Source of the DNA: Streptomyces sp. NBC_01231
Lineage (GTDB): Bacteria; Actinomycetota; Actinomycetes; Streptomycetales; Streptomycetaceae
Length of the DNA stretch: 64,000 nt
NCBI GenBank assembly: GCA_035999765.1
Contig: CP108521.1
Coordinates: 2,604,001-2,668,000 of the forward strand
Reading direction: 5' to 3'
A program made the position numbers and the translations under genes. Below, piece by piece: positions 6,928 through 18,436 of the stretch (positions are counted from its first letter, which is position 1; each line of letters begins with the position of its first letter). The notes under the pieces are model-generated. The model saw nothing but the letters and a program-made list of their open reading frames with translations, did not search any database and had not been told where the DNA came from.

Positions 6928-9654
6928 CTAGTGGGCCGCCGATTCCCAGTCGGCGCCGGCGCCCACCGACACGCCCAGAGGGACGGTGAGCTCGACGGCA
7001 GCCGCCATTTCCCGGCGGACCAGTTCCTCCGTGGCCGCGCCTTCGCCCGGGGCGATCTCCAGGACGATTTCGTCGTGGACCTGGAGGAGCATCCGGGACT
7101 TGAGGTCGGCCTCGCGCAGGGCCTTGTCCACGTTCAGCATGGCGATCTTGACGATGTCCGCCGCGGTGCCCTGGATGGGGGCGTTGAGGGCCATCCGCTC
7201 AGCCGCCTCACGCCGCTGGCGGTTGTCGCTGTTGAGGTCGGGGAGGTAGCGGCGGCGCCCGAAGAGCGTCGCCGTGTAACCCGTCGCCCGCGCCTCGTCG
7301 ACCGCCCGGCGCAGATAGTCCCGTACCCCGCCGAACCGCTCGAAGTACGCGTCCATCAGGGCGCGGGCCTCCGCCGCCTCGATGTTCAGCTGCTGGGAGA
7401 GGCCGAACGCCGACAGGCCGTACGCCAGTCCGTACGACATCGCCTTGATCTTGCGCCGCATCTCCGCGTCGACCGCGGTCGGCTCGACCGCGAACACCTG
7501 CGCGGCGGCCGTGGTGTGCAGGTCCTCGCCGGAGGTGAACGCCTCGATCAGGCCCGCGTCCTCGGAGAGGTGGGCCATCACCCGCAGTTCGATCTGGCTG
7601 TAGTCGGCGGTCATCAGCGACTCGAAGCCCTCGCCGACGACGAAGCCGCGACGGATCGCCCGGCCCTCGTCCGTGCGGACCGGGATGTTCTGGAGATTCG
7701 GGTCGGTGGACGACAGGCGGCCGGTCGCGGCAACCGTCTGGTTGAAGGTGGTGTGGATACGACCGTCCGCCGCGATCGCCTTGATCAGGCCCTCCACGGT
7801 GACGCGCAGCTTCGCCTGCTCGCGATGCCGGAGCATTATCACCGGCAGTTCGTTGTCGGTCTGGGCGGCCAGCCAGGCCAGCGCGTCGGCGTCGGTGGTG
7901 TAGCCCGTCTTGGTCTTCTTCGTCTTCGGCAGTCCGAGTTCACCGAAGAGCACCTCCTGAAGCTGCTTGGGCGAGCCCAGGTTGAACTCGTGACCGGCCG
8001 CCGCGTGCGCCTCCTTCACGGCCTGCTGCACGGCCCCCGCGAACATCTGCTCCATGGCCTCCAGGTGGGCCCGGTCGGCGGCGATGCCGTGCCGCTCCAG
8101 CCGGGCCAACAGCACGGAAGTCGGCAGCTCCACGTCACGCAGGAGGCCCGCCGCGCCGACCTCCTCGAGGCGGGCCTCGAAGGCCTCACCCAGGTCGAGG
8201 ACGGCACGGGCCTGGATCATCAGGGCCTCCGCCTCGGCACCGTCGTCCGCGCCGAAGGCGAGCTGGCCGTCGGCCGTGGCGGCGGGGGCCAGCTCACGGT
8301 GCAGGTACTCCAGGGACAGCGCGTCCAGGTCGAAGGAGCGGCGGCCCGGCTTGACCAGGTAGGCGGCGAGTGCCGTGTCCATGCCGACGCCCGCGATCGT
8401 CCAGCCGTGTTCGGCGAAGACCCGCATCGCGCCCTTGACGTTGTGGAAGACCTTGGGCCGGCCGGCGTCGGCGAGCCAGGCGGCGAACGCCGTCTCGTCG
8501 GCCTCGTCCAGCTGGGACGGGTCGAACCACGCCGCCGCTCCCCCGGCCGCGGCGAGCGCCACCTCGGCCACCGAACCGGTGCCGAGCGCCCAGGTGTCGA
8601 TGGTGGCCACACCGAGGACCTCGCCTGCGTGCTCGGTGAGCCACGGAGCCAGCTCACCGGTGCCGAGCACCGAGCCGTCGAGCTCCACACCGCTCTCGAC
8701 GACCGGCGTCGACTCGGCCTCCTCGGCGCCGGGGTCGACGGCGAGCAGCCGCTCACGCAACGACGGATTGCGGATCTCCAGGGTGTCCAGGACCACCGCG
8801 ACCGCCTTGCGGTCGTACGGAGCGCGCTCCAGGTCGGGGACCGTCCTGGGCAGCTCGACGGTACGGACCATCTCGGTCAGCCGCCGGTTCAGCTTGACGG
8901 CCTCGAGGTGCTCGCGGAGGTTCTGCCCGGCCTTGCCCTTGACCTCCTCCACGCGCTCGACCAGCTCCGCGAACGAACCGAACTGGTTGATCCACTTCGC
9001 GGCCGTCTTCTCGCCGACGCCCGGGATGCCCGGCAGGTTGTCGGACGGGTCGCCGCGCAGGGCCGCGAAGTCGGGGTACTGCGCGGGCGTCAACCCGTAC
9101 TTCTCGAAGACCTTCTCCGGAGTGAACCGGGTCAGCTCCGAGACGCCCTTCGTCGGATACAGCACGGTCGTGTGCTCGCTGACCAGTTGGAAGGAGTCAC
9201 GGTCGCCGGTGACGATCAGCACCTCGAAACCCTCGGCCTCGGCCTGCGTGGCGAGAGTGGCGATGATGTCGTCCGCCTCGAAGCCGTCGACGGCGAAGCG
9301 CTGCGCGTGCATCGCGTCGAGCAGTTCACCGATCAGCTCGACCTGGCCCTTGAACTCGTCCGGGGTCTTGGAGCGGTTCGCCTTGTACTCCGTGAACTCC
9401 TCGGAGCGCCAGGTCTTGCGGGAGACGTCGAACGCCACCGCGAAGTGAGTGGGCGCCTCGTCACGCAAAGTGTTGGCCAGCATCGACGCGAAGCCGTAGA
9501 TCGCGTTCGTCGGCTGGCCCGTCGCGGTCGTGAAGTTCTCCGCGGGCAGCGCGAAGAACGCACGGTAGGCCAGCGAGTGCCCGTCCATGAGCATCAGGCG
9601 GGGGCGCGCGCCGTCGGCGGTCTTGTCGGTCTTCTTCGATGCTGTTTCTGCCAC
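6928..9654 (-). CDS. polA: DNA polymerase I
   Basis: Cytoplasmic DNA polymerase I for repair and Okazaki fragment processing, 908 residues from a GTG at 9654. The frame stays open upstream, but the extra 26 residues look like intergenic sequence and the GTG gives the usual Streptomyces length. The 5' nuclease domain (residues about 20-300) starts LMLMDGHSLAYRAFF and contains the helix-hairpin-helix DNLPGIPGVGEKTAAKW. The middle 3'-5' exonuclease-like domain (about 330-520) lacks clear DEDD residues, as in other actinobacterial PolA. The polymerase domain has DPNLQNIPVRT, motif A with DYSQIELRV, the O-helix RRKIKAMSYGLAYG and motif C LLQVHDEIV. It stands alone, with a hairpin downstream, and is transcribed away from the YdeP oxidoreductase gene. 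Confidence 0.97.
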   Translation of the reverse strand: MAETASKKTDKTADGARPRLMLMDGHSLAYRAFFALPAENFTTATGQPTNAIYGFASMLANTLRDEAPTHFAVAFDVSRKTWRSEEFTEYKANRSKTPDEFKGQVELIGELLDAMHAQRFAVDGFEADDIIATLATQAEAEGFEVLIVTGDRDSFQLVSEHTTVLYPTKGVSELTRFTPEKVFEKYGLTPAQYPDFAALRGDPSDNLPGIPGVGEKTAAKWINQFGSFAELVERVEEVKGKAGQNLREHLEAVKLNRRLTEMVRTVELPRTVPDLERAPYDRKAVAVVLDTLEIRNPSLRERLLAVDPGAEEAESTPVVESGVELDGSVLGTGELAPWLTEHAGEVLGVATIDTWALGTGSVAEVALAAAGGAAAWFDPSQLDEADETAFAAWLADAGRPKVFHNVKGAMRVFAEHGWTIAGVGMDTALAAYLVKPGRRSFDLDALSLEYLHRELAPAATADGQLAFGADDGAEAEALMIQARAVLDLGEAFEARLEEVGAAGLLRDVELPTSVLLARLERHGIAADRAHLEAMEQMFAGAVQQAVKEAHAAAGHEFNLGSPKQLQEVLFGELGLPKTKKTKTGYTTDADALAWLAAQTDNELPVIMLRHREQAKLRVTVEGLIKAIAADGRIHTTFNQTVAATGRLSSTDPNLQNIPVRTDEGRAIRRGFVVGEGFESLMTADYSQIELRVMAHLSEDAGLIEAFTSGEDLHTTAAAQVFAVEPTAVDAEMRRKIKAMSYGLAYGLSAFGLSQQLNIEAAEARALMDAYFERFGGVRDYLRRAVDEARATGYTATLFGRRRYLPDLNSDNRQRREAAERMALNAPIQGTAADIVKIAMLNVDKALREADLKSRMLLQVHDEIVLEIAPGEGAATEELVRREMAAAVELTVPLGVSVGAGADWESAAH

Positions 9655-9910
9655 GACCCCGATCCTGCCACGTGCCACTGACAGTGCGGCCCGCCCGCCC
9701 CCGACGGCCGCCCCCGAGACGGCGCCGCCCACCGCGATCGTCGCTCGTGCCGCCGCCTCGCCCGGCCTCGATCGTTGTCACAGGCTCGTGCGAGTATTTC
9801 GGAGAAGTGCTGGGGTCCGGGACACCACCCGGAAAAGACACCGCACAGGTGTACGCGGCCAGGAAATCCCAGGAAAACACAGGGAACCCAGGGAACAAGG
9901 AGAGCGCGCG

Positions 9911-12205
<2,295 letters not shown>

Positions 12206-12252
12206 GCGTTTGCTCAGCCACCAGGTTGGCATGACGAACGGAGCCGGGCCCC

Positions 12253-12741
12253 ATGGGTGAGCAGCAGCACGTGAAGTTCCCGCAGGAGGTCATCGACGAG
12301 TACGCCGCACTCGGCGTCGACCTGCAGGCACTGTTCTCCGCAGGACACCTCGGCACGCGCATGGGCGTGGAGATCGTGGAGGCGTCGGCGCAGCGCGTCG
12401 TCGGGACCATGCCGGTGGAGGGCAACACCCAGCCGTACGGACTGCTGCACGGCGGCGCCTCCGCGGTGCTCGCCGAGACACTCGGATCGGTGGGCGCGAT
12501 GCTGCACGCGGGAAGCTCGAAGCTCGCGGTCGGCGTCGACCTGAACTGCACCCATCACCGGGGAGCACGGTCGGGCCTGGTGACCGGCGTGGCCACGCCG
12601 GTGCACCAGGGTCGAACCACGGCGACGTACGAGATCGTCATCAGCGACGAGGAGGGCCGACGGGTGTGCACCGCGCGACTCACCTGCCTCCTGCGCGACG
12701 TCAACCCAGGAGACGGAGAACGCCTCCGCGCCGCCCGCTGA
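12253..12741 (+). CDS. PaaI-type hotdog thioesterase
   Basis: A 162-residue single-domain hotdog-fold protein likely to hydrolyse acyl- or aryl-CoA thioesters in the cytoplasm. The core motif PYGLLHGGASAVLAETLGS (residues about 57-75) carries the HGG and the Glu/Asp used in the PaaI and 4-hydroxybenzoyl-CoA thioesterase families; the strands VGVDLNCTHHRGA and TATYEIVISDEEGR follow. The length is normal for the family. ATG at 12253 is preceded by GGAG. It follows the YdeP gene by 47 bp on the same strand and could be in one transcript with it. The exact acyl substrate is not predictable. Confidence 0.88.
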   Translation: MGEQQHVKFPQEVIDEYAALGVDLQALFSAGHLGTRMGVEIVEASAQRVVGTMPVEGNTQPYGLLHGGASAVLAETLGSVGAMLHAGSSKLAVGVDLNCTHHRGARSGLVTGVATPVHQGRTTATYEIVISDEEGRRVCTARLTCLLRDVNPGDGERLRAAR

Positions 12742-13507
12742 CCTGCCCTTCCCCGAAGAGCCACCCCAGACCGCAGCCACCGCCACCGCTCCACCATGAC
12801 ACCCCCGGCCCTGAGCGGCATCGGACCCGTCAGACCCGCCGACCCGACCGGGACGAGACCCGGCGGCGACAGCACCCATGTCCACCGGACCGAACCCAGC
12901 CCCGCCGTCATCGGCGCCGACTGGCCCCGCCCGTCCGACCGTAGGCGCGCACTGCCGCCCCGCACGCGCAGAACCACCTCGCGGCGGGCGCGGCTGCCGC
13001 GGAAGCCGCCGTCGGCGAGACGACGGCGGAATCCACCATCACCGTGCGGACATCCACACCCCGCTGCTTACAGCTGCACCTCAACGGCAACCTGCCTCTG
13101 CTGCCGTAACGCTGTGTAACACGCTCGCAATACAGCACCACAATTTCCTCTTCGGCGACCCCTACTTCCACGATCTTTCTGAGTCCTCCACACGGGCTGC
13201 GACCCGGCCGGGTCATGAGCCTCACCCACATACAACCGGAAGTGCGGATTCTCAAAATGCGGACCAAGAAGAATTCCCGCCAAACCAGCCAAGAACGATT
13301 TCCGCCGAAGTTCAAAACCACCACGTCATAACAAGAACGTCACAAGCCAGCCCACAGCGATACCGCCACCGGTCAGACAGGTTTAGAGTCACGCCCAGTC
13401 ACCGCGCCGCCGGGCGCGTCCGCAGCACGGCTTGGTATCACCCAGTACGGCCCGGCGAGTCACACAGCGACCCAACTGGGCTGCTGGCGCCAGGGAGAGG
13501 ATTCACC
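12742..13507. promoter_or_regulatory. Long leader between thioesterase and livK
   Basis: A 766-bp stretch with no convincing gene. From about 13080 to 13420 the base composition drops well below that of the flanking genes and there are runs such as CAATTTCC and TTCAAAACCACC. This kind of composition in Streptomyces usually marks promoters or an untranslated leader, here for livK and the transporter operon. The open frame that runs through it into livK has no signal peptide or domain, so I do not call it coding. Its length would leave room for a regulatory RNA, but I recognise no known riboswitch. Confidence 0.5.
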
Positions 13508-14728
13508 TTGCGACACCGTTCTTTGGTCATACTCACCTCCGTGCTCACCACAGGAGCTCTCACGCTGACCGCCTGCGGGTCGCGCGACGACGACAAGGGT
13601 GGGGACAGCAGCAGCAAGACCGAGATCATCATTGGCGTCGACGCACCGCTGACCGGTCAGAACTCCGCCACCGGCCTCGGCATCCAGGGCGGTGTCCAGA
13701 TCGCCGTCGACGACGCCAACAAGAAAAACCTCGTACCCGGCGTGACCTTCAAGGTCCAGGCGCTCGACGACAAGGCGATCCCCGCCAGCGGCCAGCAGAA
13801 CGCCACCCAGTTCGTGAACAACGACAAGGTGCTCGGCGTCGTCGGCCCGCTCAACTCCGGTGTCGCCACCCAGATGCAGCAGGTCTTCGCCACCGCCAAC
13901 CTGGTCGAGATCTCGCCCTCCAACACCGCACCCGAGCTCACCCAGGGCAAGAACTGGCAGACCACGAAGTCCCGCCCGTTCAAGACCTACTTCCGCACCG
14001 CCACCACCGACGCCCTGCAGGGCGGCTTCGCGGCCGACTACGCGTCCAAAACGCTGAAGAAGAAAAACGTCTTCGTCGTCGACGACAAGCAGACCTACGG
14101 CGCGGGCCTCGCCAAGCTCTTCAAGGCCGGCTTCACCAAGGCGGGCGGCAAGGTCGCCGGCGAGGACCACGTCAACACCGGCGACACGGACTTCTCGGCC
14201 CTCGTCACCAAGATCAAGAAGGCCAACGCCGACCTGGTCTACTACGGCGGCCAGTACGACGAGTCGGAGAAGCTCACCAAGCAGCTCAAGGACGGCGGCG
14301 TCAACATCCCGCTGTTCGGCGGTGACGGCATGTTCACCCCGACCTACATCGAGGCCGCCGGCAAGACCGCCGAGGGTGACCTCGTCACCTCCGTCGGCGC
14401 CCCCGTCGACTCCCTCCCCACCGCCCAGGACTTCATCAAGAAGTACAAGGCAGCCGGCCTCAAGGGCGACTACGGCACCTACGGCGGCTACTCCTACGAC
14501 GCCGCAACCGCCATCATCAAGGCCATCGGCAACGTCGTGAAGGACGGCAAGGTCCCCGACGACGCCCGCGCCCAGATCGTCGCCGAGGTCCAGAAGACGA
14601 ACTTCCAGGGCATCGCCGGCCCCGTCTCCTTCGACCAATACGGCGACACCACCAACAAGCAGCTGACCGTCTACCAGGTCACCGACGGCAAGTGGAAGGC
14701 CGTCAAGAGCGGCACCTTCAACGGCTGA
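13508..14728 (+). CDS. livK: Branched-chain amino-acid ABC transporter, substrate-binding lipoprotein
   Basis: A 406-residue lipoprotein that captures branched-chain amino acids (or similar small molecules) outside the membrane and delivers them to LivHM. I chose the TTG at 13508, preceded by AGGGAGAGG, because it gives a lipoprotein signal: RHRSLVILTSVLTTGALTL then lipobox LTAC with the acylated Cys at residue 23. The mature part has the periplasmic-binding-protein type I fold: IIIGVDAPLTGQNSATGLG, then VGPLNSGVATQMQQVF, ISPSNTAPELT and FGGDGMFTPTYIEAAG. It is the first gene of livKHMGF; a hairpin lies between it and livH. Confidence 0.93.
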   Translation: MRHRSLVILTSVLTTGALTLTACGSRDDDKGGDSSSKTEIIIGVDAPLTGQNSATGLGIQGGVQIAVDDANKKNLVPGVTFKVQALDDKAIPASGQQNATQFVNNDKVLGVVGPLNSGVATQMQQVFATANLVEISPSNTAPELTQGKNWQTTKSRPFKTYFRTATTDALQGGFAADYASKTLKKKNVFVVDDKQTYGAGLAKLFKAGFTKAGGKVAGEDHVNTGDTDFSALVTKIKKANADLVYYGGQYDESEKLTKQLKDGGVNIPLFGGDGMFTPTYIEAAGKTAEGDLVTSVGAPVDSLPTAQDFIKKYKAAGLKGDYGTYGGYSYDAATAIIKAIGNVVKDGKVPDDARAQIVAEVQKTNFQGIAGPVSFDQYGDTTNKQLTVYQVTDGKWKAVKSGTFNG

Positions 14729-14764
14729 TCCATCCCAGCCGGAACCGCCGCTAGTACCACCCCC

Positions 14765-14800
14765 GGGCCGCGCGGCCAGACCACCGTCACCGCGCGGCCC
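14765..14800 (+). terminator. Hairpin between livK and livH
   Basis: Perfect 11-bp arms GGGCCGCGCGG (14765-14775) and CCGCGCGGCCC (14790-14800) with a 14-base loop, in the 119-bp gap between the binding-protein gene and the permease genes. It could be a partial terminator or an mRNA 3'-end stabiliser giving more binding protein than permease. Confidence 0.65.
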
Positions 14801-14847
14801 GCTCCACGTCCCCCGCCCTCACTCCAAACCCACATGGAGGCCATGCG

Positions 14848-15780
14848 GTGAACACTCTGCCGCAGCAGCTGGCCAACGGGCTGTTCCTCGGCTCGATGTA
14901 CGGGCTGATCGCCATCGGCTACACGATGGTGTACGGCATCGTCCAGCTCATCAACTTCGCCCATGGCGAAATCTTCATGACCGGCGGCTTCGGCGCGCTC
15001 ACGGTCTACCTCTACGTCCTGCCCAACGGCACATCCATGTGGATAGCCCTCCCGGCGATGCTCATCGGAGGCGGACTCGTCTCCATCCTCATCGCCGTCG
15101 GCGCCGAACGCTTCGCCTACCGACCACTGCGCGGCGCACCACGCCTCGCACCACTCATCACCGCCATCGGCCTCTCCCTCGCACTCCAGCAGGCCGTCTT
15201 CAACTGGTACCCGAACGCCAAAACGGACCGCAACTTCCCGCAGCTGGACTTCGGCCCCTGGCACCTCGGCTCCATCAGCATCCAAAGCGGCTCGGTCTTC
15301 GTCATCATCGCCGCCCCCATCTGCATGGCCGCCCTCGCCATCTTCGTCCGACTCTCCCGCACCGGCCGCGCCATGCAGGCCACCGCCCAAGACCCGGACA
15401 CCGCCCAGCTCATGGGCATCGACACCAACCGCATCATCGTGATCGCGTTCGCCATCGGCGGCTTCTTCGCCGCCGTCGCCGCCGTCGCATACGGCCTGCG
15501 CTACGGACAGATCAAGTACGACATGGGCTTCCAGATGGGCCTCAAGGCATTCACCGCAGCCGTACTCGGCGGCATCGGCAACATCTACGGCGCCATGATC
15601 GGCGGCCTGGTCCTCGGCCTCGCCGAAACCATGGCCACCTCCTACATCGACGGCATCCCCGGCATGGAGCAACTCGGCGGCGGCGGCTGGGCCTCCGTAT
15701 GGGCCTTCGTCCTCCTCATCCTCGTCCTCCTGTTCAGACCACAAGGCCTCGTCGGCGAACGCGTCGCGGACAGGGCGTGA
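14848..15780 (+). CDS. livH: Branched-chain amino-acid ABC transporter permease LivH
   Basis: A 310-residue integral membrane permease, start GTG at 14848 with ATGGAGG 8 bases before. It begins LPQQLANGLFLGSMYGLIAI, as LivH proteins do, and carries GYTMVYGIVQLINFAHGEIF and, in the loop facing the ATPase, ATAQDPDTAQLMGIDTNRI. About eight hydrophobic helices are visible. It pairs with LivM to form the channel; LivG and LivF supply ATP hydrolysis. The livM start follows 5 bases after the stop. Confidence 0.94.
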   Translation: MNTLPQQLANGLFLGSMYGLIAIGYTMVYGIVQLINFAHGEIFMTGGFGALTVYLYVLPNGTSMWIALPAMLIGGGLVSILIAVGAERFAYRPLRGAPRLAPLITAIGLSLALQQAVFNWYPNAKTDRNFPQLDFGPWHLGSISIQSGSVFVIIAAPICMAALAIFVRLSRTGRAMQATAQDPDTAQLMGIDTNRIIVIAFAIGGFFAAVAAVAYGLRYGQIKYDMGFQMGLKAFTAAVLGGIGNIYGAMIGGLVLGLAETMATSYIDGIPGMEQLGGGGWASVWAFVLLILVLLFRPQGLVGERVADRA

Positions 15781-15785
15781 ACACC

Positions 15786-17558
15786 ATGACAACCACGACC
15801 ACCACCGCAGACGCCCCACGCGGCCTCATCGCCCTGCCCCAGACCGCCGCCCGCGCCCTCATCGCCCTCGGCGCCATCGGCACCATCGCCAGCACCTTCA
15901 TGTCCTGGACCTGGACCTCCGAATTCCCCGGAGACCTCACCTACTACGGCTCCCCCGCCGGACTCCAGATCCTCGACCTCATAGCCGGCGCACTCACCCT
16001 CCTCTACGCGCTCACCCGCTGGAACACACGCGGCCTGCACTGGCTCAACCCCGCAAACGCCACCGCACCCGTCGTCCTCGCGGCCGCCTCAGCCTTCGCC
16101 GTCAGCTGGTTCAGCGCCATCGCCATCACCGTCGACCTGGGCGGCCTCGTCAACCTCGACCCCGGCGCCTACATCGCCGCCGTCGCCTCCCTCGTCGCCC
16201 TCCTCGGCGCCCTCGCACTCCCCAGCCCCGGCGACACCGCCAAAGCCTGGGTCAGCAAGCCCGACAACATCCCCGCCGCAGGCCGACTCCCCGGCTGGGC
16301 CGAACGCCTCATCATCACCGCCGCCACCGCCCTCGCCCTGATCGCCTTCGCCTACGGCATCGGCGTCGACCCCGACGCCAGCGAAACCTTCCTCGGCTAC
16401 CTGCTGCTCGTCATCTTCGGCGCCTGGGCACTCATCGCCGCCGGCCTCTTCGACCGCTTCTCCGCGCTCAACGCCCGGCACAAAGGTTTCGCCACCACCA
16501 TGGCGTTCCTCGCAGCAGCGCTCTTCCCCTTCGTCGAGAACAACGAACACAACGCCAACCTCGGCGTGAACATCCTCGTCGTCGGTACCGTCGCCCTCGG
16601 CCTCAACATCGTCGTCGGCCTCACCGGACTCCTCGACCTCGGATACGTCGCCTTCCTCGGCGTCGGCGCCTACGCCGCCGCCCTCGTCTCCGGCTCCGAA
16701 TTCTCCCGATTCTCCGGCGTCCAGTTCCCGTTCTGGGCCGCCATGCTCACCGGCATGGCCGCATCGCTCGTCTTCGGCGTCCTCATCGGCGCCCCCACCC
16801 TGCGACTGCGCGGCGACTACCTCGCCATCGTCACCCTCGGCTTCGGAGAAATCTTCCGCATCACCGTCAACAACCTCGACGGCTCCTCCGGACCGAACAT
16901 CACCAACGGCCCCAACGGCATCTCGATGATCCCCGACATGAACGTCTTCGGCTTCAACCTCGGGACCCCCCACGACATCGGATCCATCACCATCGGCCGC
17001 TTCGCGAACTACTTCCTGCTGATGCTGATCATCACCGGGATCGTCGTACTCGTCTTCAACCGAGCCGCGGACTCGCGCATCGGCCGCTCCTGGATCGCCA
17101 TCCGCGAAGACGAGACCGCAGCCACCGCCATGGGCATCAACGGCTTCCGCGTCAAACTCATCGCCTTCGCACTCGGCGCCTCCCTCGCCGGCCTCGCCGG
17201 CACCGTCAGCGCCCACGTCGGCTACAGCGTCAACCCCGCCCCCTACCAGTTCGCCGGCTCCGTACCACCCAACTCGGCCTTCCTGCTGGCCGCAGTCGTA
17301 CTCGGCGGCATGGGCACCGTCAACGGCCCCATCCTCGGCGCCACACTGCTCTACCTCCTCCCCGAGAAGCTCGGCTTCCTCAAGGAGTACCAGCTCCTCG
17401 CCTTCGGCATCGCCCTCGTGCTCCTCATGCGCTTCCGGCCCGAAGGCATCATCCCCAACCGGCGCCGCCAGCTCGAATTCCACGAGACCGACCAACTCGA
17501 CATCCCCCAACAAGGCCTTCCCGACTCCACCGTCGGCGTCACCAAGGCAGGGGCGTGA
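15786..17558 (+). CDS. livM: Branched-chain amino-acid ABC transporter permease LivM, with long N-terminal membrane extension
   Basis: A 590-residue permease. The C-terminal ~340 residues are an ordinary LivM: ALGLNIVVGLTGLLDLGYVA, GAPTLRLRGDYLAIVTLGFG, SWIAIREDETAATAMGIN, ending in LLMRFRPEGIIPNRRR. The N-terminal ~250 residues are extra compared with short LivM proteins of about 320-360 residues. They contain several hydrophobic segments (about residues 18-35, 58-75, 90-110, 125-145, 180-200, 205-225) and the Trp-rich stretch MSWTWTSEFPGDLTYYG, which suggests an additional membrane module. The start ATG at 15786 is 5 bases after the livH stop. The stop overlaps the GTG of livG by 4 bases. 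Confidence 0.92.
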   Translation: MTTTTTTADAPRGLIALPQTAARALIALGAIGTIASTFMSWTWTSEFPGDLTYYGSPAGLQILDLIAGALTLLYALTRWNTRGLHWLNPANATAPVVLAAASAFAVSWFSAIAITVDLGGLVNLDPGAYIAAVASLVALLGALALPSPGDTAKAWVSKPDNIPAAGRLPGWAERLIITAATALALIAFAYGIGVDPDASETFLGYLLLVIFGAWALIAAGLFDRFSALNARHKGFATTMAFLAAALFPFVENNEHNANLGVNILVVGTVALGLNIVVGLTGLLDLGYVAFLGVGAYAAALVSGSEFSRFSGVQFPFWAAMLTGMAASLVFGVLIGAPTLRLRGDYLAIVTLGFGEIFRITVNNLDGSSGPNITNGPNGISMIPDMNVFGFNLGTPHDIGSITIGRFANYFLLMLIITGIVVLVFNRAADSRIGRSWIAIREDETAATAMGINGFRVKLIAFALGASLAGLAGTVSAHVGYSVNPAPYQFAGSVPPNSAFLLAAVVLGGMGTVNGPILGATLLYLLPEKLGFLKEYQLLAFGIALVLLMRFRPEGIIPNRRRQLEFHETDQLDIPQQGLPDSTVGVTKAGA

Positions 17559-18436
17559 CCCACATGACCACCACAACCGCACCCAGCCCCGTCCTCGAAG
17601 CCAGCGGGGTCACCATGCGCTTCGGCGGCCTCACCGCCGTACGCAGCGTCGACCTCACCGTCAACAGCGGCGAAATCGTCGGCCTCATCGGCCCCAACGG
17701 AGCCGGCAAGACCACCTTCTTCAACTGCCTCACCGGCCTGTACGTGCCCACAGAAGGAACCGTCTCCTACAAAGGCACAGTGCTCCCGCCCAAACCGCAC
17801 CTCGTCACCAGCGCCGGCATCGCACGCACCTTCCAGAACATCCGGCTCTTCGCCAACATGACCGTCCTGGAAAACGTCCTCGTCGGCCGCCACACCAGGA
17901 CCAAGGAAGGCCTCTGGTCCGCACTCCTGCGCGGCCCCGGATTCCGCAAGGCCGAAGCCGCCTCCCACGAGCGCGCCATGGAACTCCTGGAGTTCATCGG
18001 CCTCGCCCACAAAGCCGACCACCTCTCCCGCAACCTGCCCTACGGCGAACAGCGCAAGCTGGAAATCGCCCGGGCACTCGCCAGCGAACCGGGCCTCCTC
18101 CTCCTCGACGAACCCACCGCCGGCATGAACCCGCAAGAAACCCGCGCCACCGAAGAACTCGTCTTCGCCATCCGCGACCAGGGCATCGCCGTCCTCGTCA
18201 TCGAGCACGACATGCGCTTCATCTTCAACCTGTGCGACCGCGTCGCCTGCCTCGTCCAAGGCGAGAAACTCGTCGAAGGAACCTCGGAAGTCGTCCAGGG
18301 CGACGAACGCGTCGTCGCCGCCTACCTCGGCACCCCCTTCGAAGGCGCCCCCGGCGCCGACGAACTCGCCGAAGTCGAAGCCGCCGAGGCCTCCGGAGCG
18401 CAGAGCACCACCAGCACGGAAGGAAAAGCCCAGTGA
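17555..18436 (+). CDS. livG: Branched-chain amino-acid ABC transporter ATP-binding protein LivG
   Basis: A 293-residue cytoplasmic ATPase subunit. Walker A is GPNGAGKTTFFN, the LivG-type signature is NLPYGEQRKLEIARAL, Walker B is LLLLDEPTAGMN, and the switch His lies in VLVIEHDMRFIF. The GTG at 17555 overlaps the livM stop by 4 bases; an in-frame ATG at 17564 is an alternative, three codons on. After the ATPase core there is an acidic, Ala-rich tail (about the last 25 residues, AEVEAAEASGAQSTTS). The stop overlaps the GTG of livF by 4 bases. Confidence 0.94.
   Translation: MTHMTTTTAPSPVLEASGVTMRFGGLTAVRSVDLTVNSGEIVGLIGPNGAGKTTFFNCLTGLYVPTEGTVSYKGTVLPPKPHLVTSAGIARTFQNIRLFANMTVLENVLVGRHTRTKEGLWSALLRGPGFRKAEAASHERAMELLEFIGLAHKADHLSRNLPYGEQRKLEIARALASEPGLLLLDEPTAGMNPQETRATEELVFAIRDQGIAVLVIEHDMRFIFNLCDRVACLVQGEKLVEGTSEVVQGDERVVAAYLGTPFEGAPGADELAEVEAAEASGAQSTTSTEGKAQ

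Noticed and set aside
6931..9681. Long plus-strand open frame opposite polA
   Set aside because: Antisense of DNA polymerase I, whose motifs are certain.
12878..13507. N-terminal extension of livK from an upstream ATG
   Set aside because: It would put about 210 residues without any domain before a perfect lipoprotein signal; the TTG at 13508 has a ribosome site.
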